Assembly (NCBI RefSeq): GCF_000263715.2
Contig: NZ_CM001514.1
Location: 6,200,498 to 6,264,497, forward strand
Source: Pseudomonas synxantha BG33R
GTDB taxonomy: Bacteria > Pseudomonadota > Gammaproteobacteria > Pseudomonadales > Pseudomonadaceae
Length of the DNA stretch: 64,000 bases
Direction: 5' to 3'
Shown here: positions 27,034 to 34,955 of the stretch, piece after piece
How the letters are laid out: the number at the start of each line of letters is the position of its first letter
Position numbering within the stretch: the first letter of the stretch is position 1
Program-made: the position numbers and the translations under genes
The notes under the pieces: generated by a model
The model's database searches: none
What the model saw: the letters and a program-made list of their open reading frames with translations, nothing else
Told to the model about the DNA's origin: nothing

Positions 27034-28355
27034 GTCAGCCCCCATTCTTTAAGACGTCGCGGCAAATTCTTCAAGGCGATCGCAGGGTGATTCATGGTGA
27101 CTGCCGGCAAGCCACTGGTGCTCAGAATGTCCGGCAACGCCGATAGCTGTTGCGCTATCACCCTGAGATCTTCGAATAGCTTCTGGCTGTCGACAAGGTC
27201 ACCCAGACTGTCACAAACCCCTCGCCAATCCACCTCCCCTGCTCGCTCCAGCTCTTTAGGCCACTTGGTACTGCGCGTAACCCCTTCGTCGTCCATTACC
27301 ATGGGTGCCATGTCGTATATAGGTGCGAGGCGCAGGGTGTTCGCTTCGCGGATAATCGATGTATTACGGCCGTGATTGTCCGAGTTACCGAGGATTTTAT
27401 TCAACAGGTCGCGCTTAAGGTATTCAGCGACCAGGGCTGGCACCTCGTGCGACTGACCCGCCTCTCGCCACAAGCCAATCAACAACTCAAGTACTTCACG
27501 ATGTGCCATGGCACTGCCGGGAACGGTGACACCCGCCAATGAGTAAATTGATTCCACCGCGTAACGCTGAACGCCTTGGGCAGTGACCTGTCGATCAAAG
27601 CGGTGCATCCACACACTCGGCTTGCTCGCTTCTTCCAGAGCCAGCCCTGAGGCAGCTACGGTATCCATGCCCAAGGTCTGCAGAGCTTTGTAATAGTGGT
27701 ATTCACTACGCAGGATATCCTGATCCGTCTGCGTGCCTTTATTGCGCGCAAACTTCACAAACCAATGTTGTTTAACCTGTTGATCATCCAGCACGGCATC
27801 CGGGTACAGCAAACCTTGTTGGTTTTCTGTCAGCAGCAGTTTGGGCGCCTCACCGCCCGCACCTGTCGCACCACCGATGGCCGCTCCTTGCTCATAGGCG
27901 TATTCAAGAAAGCGGCTGTCGCGCTGGACCACGTCATGGCGCTCAAATCCCATGGGGGGTCGCATGTCCAAGGCTTCAATCGACTCCTTGATGCGCATGT
28001 GACCGATGGGAGCGGGCGTGCTGCGCATCAGCAGAAATAGATCTGCGCTTATGTCATCCGTTTTTTCCCGACCCACACGCGCCATAAGAAAACGCTTAGC
28101 CGCCCCCGCAGGGGCGAGGTCATGCACAAAAGCGGGAGCACATGAGGCTCTATTACCTCCCCATTCCAGAGGAAATCTGGCGCTAACAGCCTTGTCGAAG
28201 AGGCGGCTCATGTCCTCAAGATGTTCCACCAAGTAGTGCTGGTCATAGCCAAAACTGCATCGGCTTTCAAAACCTTGCTGCGGTGTATCAAAAGTCAGAA
28301 ACATAGCATCCCGCCAATGGCCTTCGACGTAGGTTTGTAAGGTCAGACGGAGCAT
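27030..28355 (-). CDS. HipA-like serine/threonine kinase toxin
   Basis: A 441-residue HipA-family kinase. The flexible nucleotide loop is represented by GAAIGGATGAGGEAPKLLL, the catalytic loop by LLNKILGNSDNHGRNTSII (Asp and Asn around residues 324-330), and the Mg-binding motif by LAPIYDMAPM. E. coli HipA phosphorylates glutamyl-tRNA synthetase; the target here is unknown. The ATG at 28355 has CAGGTG 6 bases upstream, while the longer frame starts with TTG. Conserved kinase residues look intact, so it should be active and need HipB as its antitoxin. Confidence 0.88.
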   Translation of the reverse strand: MLRLTLQTYVEGHWRDAMFLTFDTPQQGFESRCSFGYDQHYLVEHLEDMSRLFDKAVSARFPLEWGGNRASCAPAFVHDLAPAGAAKRFLMARVGREKTDDISADLFLLMRSTPAPIGHMRIKESIEALDMRPPMGFERHDVVQRDSRFLEYAYEQGAAIGGATGAGGEAPKLLLTENQQGLLYPDAVLDDQQVKQHWFVKFARNKGTQTDQDILRSEYHYYKALQTLGMDTVAASGLALEEASKPSVWMHRFDRQVTAQGVQRYAVESIYSLAGVTVPGSAMAHREVLELLIGLWREAGQSHEVPALVAEYLKRDLLNKILGNSDNHGRNTSIIREANTLRLAPIYDMAPMVMDDEGVTRSTKWPKELERAGEVDWRGVCDSLGDLVDSQKLFEDLRVIAQQLSALPDILSTSGLPAVTMNHPAIALKNLPRRLKEWGLT

Positions 28356-28374
28356 GGTTCGCACCTGCAAGTTA

Positions 28375-28392
28375 ATGCGTTTATCTACGCAT
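28375..28392. promoter_or_regulatory. Operator-like palindrome 1 upstream of hipA
   Basis: Arms ATGCGT and ACGCAT flank a 6-base centre, a perfect dyad starting 20 bases before the hipA ATG. A related dyad follows at 28406, which suggests cooperative HipB binding. Confidence 0.65.
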
Positions 28393-28405
28393 ATCAGACG
28401 TTAAA

Positions 28406-28423
28406 TATGCAATATAGTGCATA
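28406..28423. promoter_or_regulatory. Operator-like palindrome 2 upstream of hipA
   Basis: Arms TATGC and GCATA flank an 8-base AT-rich centre. It lies 31 bases (three helical turns) from palindrome 1, measured between first bases. A third smaller dyad, GCAT-TAAA-ATGC, is at 28451-28462. Confidence 0.6.
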
Positions 28424-28603
28424 CTTTAGCGCAAACCCAGCTTTTAATCTGCATTAAAATGCGTAGAACCAATAGGCGCGGTAGCGAAACAAGCACCACA
28501 GTTTGGCCACTGGCAGATAAGTTTTTAATCGCACCTGACTAAAGACAACTCCCGCAAACCAGCGGTCAATGGCCTGACAGTTATCGCCCCACGCTCCCGC
28601 TAC

Positions 28604-28635
28604 ATTCCCGACCTCATTCATCAGAGGTCGGGAAT
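28604..28635 (+). promoter_or_regulatory. Hairpin sequestering the ribosome site of the autotransporter barrel gene
   Basis: Perfect 12-bp arms ATTCCCGACCTC and GAGGTCGGGAAT flank an 8-base loop. The right arm contains the Shine-Dalgarno GAGGT, 14 bases from its first G to the ATG at 28638. The core CGACCTC/GAGGTCG and the spacing recur exactly at 30031-30060 before the passenger gene. Confidence 0.75.
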
Positions 28636-28637
28636 TC

Positions 28638-29939
28638 ATGCCCTTTACATCCCAAAGAATCGCAGCGTTCATCAGCCTTGTTATTGCCGTCAGTGTGCAA
28701 CCTGCACAAGCGCGGGGTGACATCGAATACACATCATTTTCTTACCAACCCTATGATTCGCTCGACACTGAGTGGGCCTTCGAACCTGAAGTCGGTACGC
28801 CGCCAATCCCTGGGCCCTACCCCGGCTACTTCATTGGCCAAGCCTCCACCTACAATGGCGTGCAAGTGGCCAAGGTGCTGGAGCCGGCGCTGCTTGAACT
28901 GCTCAAGTCCGGCGAATTGACCTCGGAGGAGCTCAAGGAGCTGCAAAAGGTAAATGACGCACTCGCCGCACAGCCCGGCGGGATCGGCGCAGCCCTGGAG
29001 CAATTGGCCGGTAGCCAGAACGCGAACCTGCTCAGCGCCACATACGCCGTCACCAGCCACATCAGCAGCCAATTGCTCTCGTCCCTGCGCAACCTGCCCG
29101 ACGACGACAACGGTCGTTTCTGGGTACAAGGGTTGAGTAACGGCGGCCACCTCGACCCACGAAGCGGCAGCGCCGGACTGAAGCACGATAGCAAGGGTCT
29201 GATGCTGGGCGCCGACTGGGCAGTGGATAACGCCTGGCGTGTGGGTGTTATGGGGGCAAAATCCGCCAGTGACCTGAAGGCGCACCGCTTCTCCACCGAA
29301 CTGGACAGCTTGCACCTGGGCGCATACGCGGTGCGTCAGGACGGCCCGCTGGCCCTTCGCCTGGGGGCGATTTACAGCAGCCATGCCGGGACCAATCGGC
29401 GCGACGTCAACCTGCTCGATTACAAGGACTCGCTCAAGTCTCGTTACGATGCCCAAAGCCAAACGCTGTTCTCTGAGCTGGGCTATCAATTGGGCAGCCA
29501 GGACCTCCACATCGAGCCTTTCGCTGGCCTCGGCTACCAGCGTCATCACCGCGACGGTTTCAAGGAAAGTGGCGGCCTGACCGCGCTGAACGTCGGCGCG
29601 CAGACCCAGCAGAACCTTAACAGCACCGTTGGCCTGCGCCTGGCGACGGTTTACAGGCTCGATGATCAGGTCAGCCTCACGCCTCACCTCAGCGCCGGCT
29701 GGAAACACCTCTACGGCGCGGTTGACAGCCAGGTGCACCAAACCTATCGCAATGCACCCGTTGCGCTTGATGGCTTCACCATTACCGGCACGTCCCTGGA
29801 CCGCAATAGCCTCGACGTAAACCTGGGCCTTGATCTTGCGTTATCCAAGCAACACACCCTGGGCCTGGCTTACAGCGGCCAAGCTGGCACCCATAGCCGC
29901 AACCAGGGTTTGAAGGGGCAATGGACGATGAGCTTTTAA
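28638..29939 (+). CDS. Autotransporter beta-barrel domain protein with short N-terminal region
   Basis: A 433-residue outer-membrane protein with a signal peptide (about residues 1-25, ending VQPAQA). After a short Tyr/Pro-rich stretch comes a helical segment typical of the region before autotransporter barrels: LKELQKVNDALAAQPGG, then EQLAGSQNANLLSATYAVTSHISSQLLSSLRNL. The barrel (about 155-433) has alternating strands such as GRFWVQGLSNGG and LMLGADWAVDNAWRVGVMG, and ends WTMSF, the terminal-Phe signal for BAM-dependent insertion. It has no large passenger of its own; a passenger-like protein is encoded just downstream. Confidence 0.85.
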   Translation: MPFTSQRIAAFISLVIAVSVQPAQARGDIEYTSFSYQPYDSLDTEWAFEPEVGTPPIPGPYPGYFIGQASTYNGVQVAKVLEPALLELLKSGELTSEELKELQKVNDALAAQPGGIGAALEQLAGSQNANLLSATYAVTSHISSQLLSSLRNLPDDDNGRFWVQGLSNGGHLDPRSGSAGLKHDSKGLMLGADWAVDNAWRVGVMGAKSASDLKAHRFSTELDSLHLGAYAVRQDGPLALRLGAIYSSHAGTNRRDVNLLDYKDSLKSRYDAQSQTLFSELGYQLGSQDLHIEPFAGLGYQRHHRDGFKESGGLTALNVGAQTQQNLNSTVGLRLATVYRLDDQVSLTPHLSAGWKHLYGAVDSQVHQTYRNAPVALDGFTITGTSLDRNSLDVNLGLDLALSKQHTLGLAYSGQAGTHSRNQGLKGQWTMSF

Positions 29940-29997
29940 CCGAGCATCGTCAGACGACATCCCGACAGCGAGCCTTCTTACAATCATCTGCTCTGCC

Positions 29998-30015
29998 AGC
30001 CGACATCTGTCGGCT
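29998..30015. promoter_or_regulatory. Near-perfect 18-bp palindrome between barrel and passenger genes
   Basis: Arms AGCCGACA and TGTCGGCT flank a 2-base centre. It lies 16 bases upstream of the SD-containing hairpin of the passenger gene. It could be an operator or the top of a longer RNA structure; no T-run follows. Confidence 0.55.
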
Positions 30016-30030
30016 GTTACCTGCGTTAGT

Positions 30031-30060
30031 TTTCGACCTCAAGCACACTTGAGGTCGAAA
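30031..30060 (+). promoter_or_regulatory. Hairpin sequestering the ribosome site of the passenger gene
   Basis: Perfect 13-bp arms TTTCGACCTCAAG and CTTGAGGTCGAAA flank a 4-base loop. The GAGGT ribosome site lies in the right arm, 14 bases from its first G to the ATG at 30065, exactly as in the barrel gene. The absence of a T-run argues against a terminator. Confidence 0.75.
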
Positions 30061-30064
30061 CCCA

Positions 30065-31456
30065 ATGTTACGAGTACCCCACCAGCTTGCGGCCTATATC
30101 CCCCTGCCTGGCTGTCCGGCAACAGCCCCTGTTTATGCTGAAAAAAGTAACGCTATCGAACTCGCCACCGGTGGTCATTTTACCAACTACGGGCACATAT
30201 CCACCGGGCCTTCCACGCGCTTCAAGGAGTCGTATAGCGGCATAAGCGCGAACAGCGCAGAAAGCATAATCGTCAACCACGGAGCGGTAGCGGGTGGCAG
30301 CAACGGCATCAAAGCCACCGACGATGTGACGCTGATCAATCACGGCGTAATCATCGGCCATAAAGGGGCCGGTCTGAAATCCAAGGGCAATGCAGACGTC
30401 GTCAACTACCGCATCATCAGGGGCGCGGATGCCCAGCGATCCAAAGAGAATGATGGCGACGGTGATGGCCTGGACATCGACAAACGTGCACGCGTGCACA
30501 ACTACGGGCTCATTGAAGGCACCGGGGCCAATGGCGCGGACAAGAACGGAGCCCCCAACACCAGCGAAGGCATCGCCATGGGCGGCGGCGAAATCTATAA
30601 CCGTGGAGTTATTCGCGGCGCACATCATGGGGTGCTGGTAGACAATGGGGACTTGGGGCCGGCCTATGGGAGCACCTCGTTGATCAACGAGGGCATCATC
30701 ACCGGTCGCAACGGCTACGGCGTCAGGCTGATCGGAGAACACAATGACCAAGTCACCAACGATGGGCTGATAAGCGGCACCAAAGGCATCGCCCTGGATA
30801 TGGGGGGTGGCGATGATGTGTTGACTGTGCGCGGTAACGCTCAATTCAACGGCAAAGTAGACGGTGGCAGTGGCACCAATCACGTCGTGCTGGACGATGT
30901 CCAAGGTGGCACTTTCAACGGCGCCCGCCGTATCCAGCACCTGTGGATAGGCAGCGGTTCCTGGACCCTCGACGGTGCGCTGGACGCCAATCAGCACGGC
31001 CGAGTCTCTCGCGGGGCAACGCTGATCAACCAGAGTCACATCGGTGGCTCAATGACGATTGATGCAGGCGCAACTTACACCGCAGGCACGGTAACCAATC
31101 TTGACGTTGCCGGCACGCTGCTGCTGGACCCTGCGCTGAAAAGCCAGACGCGAATCAAGCACGACCTTGACCTGGCAAACGGGTCGACCCTGGCCTTCAT
31201 CCTCGGCATGGAAGAAGCGCACAGCACCTTGAAAGTCGGCAACAGCGCCCGCCTCAAGGGCACAACACTGAATATCCAGGTCGAACACGAAAACGACGAA
31301 CTGCTTACCCGCCAGTTACGTGTTATCGACGCTGCTCAGATTGAGGGACGCTTCAACAGGATCACCAGCAACCTTAAAACCTTGACGCCGAGGCTGATCT
31401 ACACACCCAGCGGGGTCTTTGTCAGTTTCAGGCGCCAACCCTCTACAGAGGCCTGA
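30065..31456 (+). CDS. Autotransporter passenger-like beta-helix protein without barrel
   Basis: A 463-residue protein of repeated short strands ending in Asn-His-Gly or Asn-Tyr-Gly turns (FTNYGHIST, IIVNHGAVAGGSNGIKATDD, LINHGVIIGHKGAGLKSKG, IYNRGVIRG, LINEGIITGRNGYGVRLIG). This is the pattern of autotransporter right-handed beta-helices. It ends with FNRITSNLKTLTPRLIYTPSGVFVSFRRQ, the segment normally just before the linker and barrel, and then stops. The N-terminus is a poor signal peptide (few hydrophobics, several prolines, one LPGC). It may act with the barrel gene upstream, or be a fragment whose own barrel was lost. Confidence 0.75.
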   Translation: MLRVPHQLAAYIPLPGCPATAPVYAEKSNAIELATGGHFTNYGHISTGPSTRFKESYSGISANSAESIIVNHGAVAGGSNGIKATDDVTLINHGVIIGHKGAGLKSKGNADVVNYRIIRGADAQRSKENDGDGDGLDIDKRARVHNYGLIEGTGANGADKNGAPNTSEGIAMGGGEIYNRGVIRGAHHGVLVDNGDLGPAYGSTSLINEGIITGRNGYGVRLIGEHNDQVTNDGLISGTKGIALDMGGGDDVLTVRGNAQFNGKVDGGSGTNHVVLDDVQGGTFNGARRIQHLWIGSGSWTLDGALDANQHGRVSRGATLINQSHIGGSMTIDAGATYTAGTVTNLDVAGTLLLDPALKSQTRIKHDLDLANGSTLAFILGMEEAHSTLKVGNSARLKGTTLNIQVEHENDELLTRQLRVIDAAQIEGRFNRITSNLKTLTPRLIYTPSGVFVSFRRQPSTEA

Positions 31457-31465
31457 ATTCCAGGC

Positions 31466-31491
31466 AAAAAAAAGGAGGGCACCTGCCCCCC
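31466..31491 (-). terminator. Intrinsic terminator of the pyruvate carboxylase operon
   Basis: On the minus strand a GC stem (core GGGCA-GG-TGCCC, extended with one mismatch) is followed by TCC and eight T residues. It lies 33 bases past the pycB stop codon, between convergent units. Confidence 0.75.
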
Positions 31492-31523
31492 CGAGGATTA
31501 AGCGGTAGTGTCGAAGGCTGTTA

Positions 31524-33332
31524 TCAGCCTTCGATCTCAATCAGGATCTCACCCGGGTTGACCCGGTCGCCCTTGGCCACATGAACAGCGGTCACCTTGC
31601 CGGCAATCGCGGCCTGCACTTCGGTTTCCATCTTCATGGCTTCGGTAATCAATACAGCCTGGCCGGCCTTGACCACGTCGCCTTCCTTGACCAGCACATC
31701 AACGATATTGCCCGGCATCGCCGTGCTGACATGGCCGGGTTCGGTGGCGTGCTTGCGCTTGCTGCCGCCACTGCTGACGAACTCGTTGAGCGGCTCGAAC
31801 ACCACCTCTTCTGGCATACCGTCGATGGACAGGTAGAAGTGGCGCTTGCCTTCAGCTTTCACGCCGACACCGGTGATGTCCACACGGTAGCTTTCACCGT
31901 GCACGTCGATGACGAATTCAGTCGGCACGCCTTCGCCACCGGCACGTGCCACACCGCCTGCCTCCGGAATCGGCAGCAGGACTTCAGGGGCCAGAGTGCC
32001 TGCGTCGCGTTCTTCAAGGAATTTGCGCCCGATATCCGGGAACATGGCGTAGGTCAGCACGTCTTCTTCGGACTTGGCCAACGTGCCGATTTCACCGCGC
32101 AGCTTGGTCATTTCCGGCTTGAGCAAATCAGCCGGACGAACGTCGATGACCTCTTCGCTGCCGATGGCCTGACGGCGCAGCTTTTCGTTCACAGTGCCCG
32201 GGGCCTTGCCGTAGCCGCCTTGCAGGTAGAGCTTCACTTCGTTGGTGATGGTCTTGTAGCGCTCACCGGCCAGCACGTTGAAGAACGCCTGGGTGCCGAC
32301 GATCTGCGAGGTTGGAGTGACCAGCGGCGGGAAGCCGAGGTCTTCACGTACACGTGGGATTTCGGCCAGCACTTCACTCATGCGATTGAGGGCGCCCTGC
32401 TCTTTCAACTGGTTGGCCAGGTTGGAAATCATCCCGCCCGGTACCTGGTTGACCTGCACACGGGTGTCGACTGCCGTGAACTCGCTTTCAAACTGGTGGT
32501 ACTTTTTACGTACCGCGTAGAAGTACAGGCCAATTTCCTGCAGCAGCTCCAGGTCCAGGCCGGTGTCGAACTCGCTGCCTTTAAGGGCGGCGACCATCGA
32601 CTCGGTGCCCGGGTGGCTGGTGCCCCACGCGAAGCTGGAGATGGCGGTGTCGATATGGTCGGCGCCGTTTTCGATAGCCTTGAGTTGGCACATCGCAGCC
32701 AGGCCCGCGGTGTCGTGGGAGTGGATAAAGATCGGCAGGTTCTGCTCGGCCTTGAGCGCCTTGACCAGTTCGCCAGTGGCATAAGGAGTCAGCAGGCCGG
32801 CCATGTCCTTGATCGCGATAGAGTCGCAACCCATGGATTCCAATTGTTTGGCCTGGGCCACGAATGCATCGACGGTGTGCACCGGGCTGGTGGTGTAGGC
32901 GATGGTGCCCTGGGCATGTTTGCCGGCAGCCTTGACCGCTTCGATGGCCACACGCAGGTTACGCACGTCGTTCATGGCGTCAAAGATGCGGAACACATCG
33001 ATACCGTTGACGGCAGCCTTGGCCACGAAGGCCTTGACCACATCGTCGCTGTAATGGCGGTAGCCCAGCAGGTTCTGGCCACGCAGCAGCATTTGCAGGC
33101 GCGTGTTGGGCAACGCAGCGCGCAGTTTGCGCAGGCGCTCCCACGGGTCTTCTTTCAAAAAGCGCACGCAGGCGTCGAACGTTGCGCCACCCCAGACTTC
33201 CAGGGACCAGTAGCCGACTTTGTCGAGCTTGTCGCAGATCGGCAGCATGTCGTCGGTGCGCATACGAGTGGCCAGCAACGATTGATGGGCGTCGCGCAGG
33301 ATAGTGTCGGTTACGAAAATCTTCTTGCTCAT
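31524..33332 (-). CDS. pycB: Pyruvate carboxylase subunit B (carboxyltransferase/biotin carrier; OadA-like)
   Basis: This 602-residue protein makes oxaloacetate from pyruvate using carboxybiotin supplied by PycA. The carboxyltransferase TIM barrel starts ILRDAHQSLLATRMRTDDML and contains VWGGATFDACVRFLKEDPWERL with metal and substrate residues. The C-terminal biotinyl domain carries AMKM, biotinylated Lys about 567. Sequence alone resembles oxaloacetate decarboxylase alpha, but a biotin carboxylase gene 11 bases upstream and no beta/gamma decarboxylase genes favour two-subunit pyruvate carboxylase. GAGGAA lies 7 bases before the ATG at 33332. Confidence 0.94.
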   Translation of the reverse strand: MSKKIFVTDTILRDAHQSLLATRMRTDDMLPICDKLDKVGYWSLEVWGGATFDACVRFLKEDPWERLRKLRAALPNTRLQMLLRGQNLLGYRHYSDDVVKAFVAKAAVNGIDVFRIFDAMNDVRNLRVAIEAVKAAGKHAQGTIAYTTSPVHTVDAFVAQAKQLESMGCDSIAIKDMAGLLTPYATGELVKALKAEQNLPIFIHSHDTAGLAAMCQLKAIENGADHIDTAISSFAWGTSHPGTESMVAALKGSEFDTGLDLELLQEIGLYFYAVRKKYHQFESEFTAVDTRVQVNQVPGGMISNLANQLKEQGALNRMSEVLAEIPRVREDLGFPPLVTPTSQIVGTQAFFNVLAGERYKTITNEVKLYLQGGYGKAPGTVNEKLRRQAIGSEEVIDVRPADLLKPEMTKLRGEIGTLAKSEEDVLTYAMFPDIGRKFLEERDAGTLAPEVLLPIPEAGGVARAGGEGVPTEFVIDVHGESYRVDITGVGVKAEGKRHFYLSIDGMPEEVVFEPLNEFVSSGGSKRKHATEPGHVSTAMPGNIVDVLVKEGDVVKAGQAVLITEAMKMETEVQAAIAGKVTAVHVAKGDRVNPGEILIEIEG

Positions 33333-33343
33333 TCTTATATTCC

Positions 33344-34759
33344 TCACAGGCCTGCGTGGGCGGCGATGGCGGCGGCGATGGCCAGGGCCAGCTCTTCGGG
33401 TTTGCGCTTGATCGAGTAGTTGGTCAGCTCAGGGTGGCTTTCCACGAAACTGGTGTTGAACTGGCCGCTGCGGAATTCCGGGTTGCGCAGGATTTCCTGG
33501 TAGTAGGCGGCGGTGGTCTTCACGCCTTGCAGGCGCATATCGTCCAGGGCACGCAGGCCGCGGTCCATGGCTTCTTCCCAGGTCAACGCCCACACCACCA
33601 GTTTCAAGCACATGGAGTCGTAGAACGGTGGGATGGTGTAGCCGGTGTAGATCGCTGTATCGGTACGCACACCGGGGCCGCCGGGGGCGTAGTAACGGGT
33701 GATCTTGCCGAAGCTGGGCAGGAAGTTGTTTTTCGGGTCTTCGGCGTTGATGCGAAACTGCAACGCGAAACCACGGTGCTGAATGTCTTCCTGCTTCACC
33801 GACAGCGGCAGGCCCGAGGCAATGCGGATCTGTTCGCGGACGATGTCGATGCCGGTGATTTCTTCGGTGATGGTGTGTTCCACCTGCACCCGGGTGTTCA
33901 TCTCCATGAAGTACACCTCGCCCTCGGCGAGCAGGAACTCCACGGTACCGGCGTTCTCGTAGCCCACGGCCTTGGCCGCACGCACCGACAGGTCGCCGAT
34001 GTAGGCGCGCTGTTCAGGCGTCAATTGCGGGCTGGGGGCAATTTCGATCAGCTTCTGGTTGCGACGCTGGATCGAGCAATCGCGTTCGAACAGGTGCACC
34101 ACGTTGCCAAAGCTGTCACCGAGGATCTGCGCTTCGATGTGCTTGGGATTGACGATGCATTTTTCCAGAAACACTTCCGCCGAGCCGAACGCCTTGGTGG
34201 CCTCGGAAATGACGCGGGGGAAGGCTTGTTCAAGTTCTTCGCGACTGTTGCAACGACGGATACCGCGCCCGCCACCACCGGAAGTGGCCTTGAGCATCAC
34301 CGGGTAACCAATGCGGTCGCCTTCGGTCAGCGCTTCGTGGATATCCGCGACGTTGCCCTCGGTGCCGGGAGTGACCGGCACACCGGCCTTGATCATGCTG
34401 CGGCGCGCTTCGGTCTTGTCGCCCATGCGGCGAATCACTTCGGCCGAAGGGCCAATGAACTTGATGCCGCGCTCGGCACAGATATCCGCCAGTTCGGCAT
34501 TTTCCGACAAGAAGCCGTAGCCGGGATGCAGCGCGTCGCAACCGGTTTCCACCGCCAGGTTCACCAGCTTGCGCGGGTTGAGGTAGCCGGCCAGGGGCTC
34601 GGCACCGATGCTGTGGGCTTCGTCGGCACGTTTGACGTGCAACGCGTGGCGGTCGGCGTCCGAGTAAACCGCGACCGAGCGAATGCCCATCTCGGCGCAG
34701 GCACGCACGATTCGTACGGCAATTTCACCACGGTTGGCGATCAGGATCTTTTTTATCAC
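33344..34759 (-). CDS. pycA: Pyruvate carboxylase subunit A (biotin carboxylase)
   Basis: A 471-residue ATP-grasp biotin carboxylase with IKKILIANRGEIAVRIVRACAEMG, KATSGGGGRGIR (ATP lid), FLEKCIVNPKHIEAQILGD, and EMNTRVQVEHTITEEITGIDIV (catalytic Arg and Glu). It carboxylates the biotin on PycB using ATP and bicarbonate, giving anaplerotic oxaloacetate. It is the first gene of pycA-pycB and is divergent from the LysR gene at 34956, which likely regulates it. Confidence 0.95.
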   Translation of the reverse strand: MIKKILIANRGEIAVRIVRACAEMGIRSVAVYSDADRHALHVKRADEAHSIGAEPLAGYLNPRKLVNLAVETGCDALHPGYGFLSENAELADICAERGIKFIGPSAEVIRRMGDKTEARRSMIKAGVPVTPGTEGNVADIHEALTEGDRIGYPVMLKATSGGGGRGIRRCNSREELEQAFPRVISEATKAFGSAEVFLEKCIVNPKHIEAQILGDSFGNVVHLFERDCSIQRRNQKLIEIAPSPQLTPEQRAYIGDLSVRAAKAVGYENAGTVEFLLAEGEVYFMEMNTRVQVEHTITEEITGIDIVREQIRIASGLPLSVKQEDIQHRGFALQFRINAEDPKNNFLPSFGKITRYYAPGGPGVRTDTAIYTGYTIPPFYDSMCLKLVVWALTWEEAMDRGLRALDDMRLQGVKTTAAYYQEILRNPEFRSGQFNTSFVESHPELTNYSIKRKPEELALAIAAAIAAHAGL

Positions 34760-34955
34760 TTGGAAATTCCCTTGAGCCGATTGCTGCGTTTTTCGACCCG
34801 CTTGAGGTGGGTCGGCGCGTGACCAAATGTTTCATGACAGTCGCGAGACACACACTAAGCCCGCCAAGGGATTAACAAAAATCAATAATTATTGGGTCAT
34901 GCATAAGCAAAGACTTATAGTTGCCGGTATGGCCGGGGCTGAGAGGGGATAAATA

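Noticed and set aside
28454..28732. 92-codon minus-strand frame upstream of the barrel gene
   Set aside because: It overlaps the barrel-gene start and hairpin, lacks a ribosome site, and has no recognised features.
30031..30060. Reading this hairpin as an intrinsic terminator of the barrel gene
   Set aside because: Neither strand has a T-run after the stem, and its geometry relative to the next ATG matches the hairpin at 28604 exactly.
31524..33332. Annotation as sodium-pumping oxaloacetate decarboxylase alpha subunit
   Set aside because: No beta or gamma subunit genes are nearby, while a biotin carboxylase gene lies 11 bases upstream, as in two-subunit pyruvate carboxylase.
31581..34822. 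Long plus-strand frames (612 and 488 codons) opposite pycB and pycA
   Set aside because: Both are antisense shadows of well-recognised enzymes; their translations are repetitive in His, Gln and Val with no family match.
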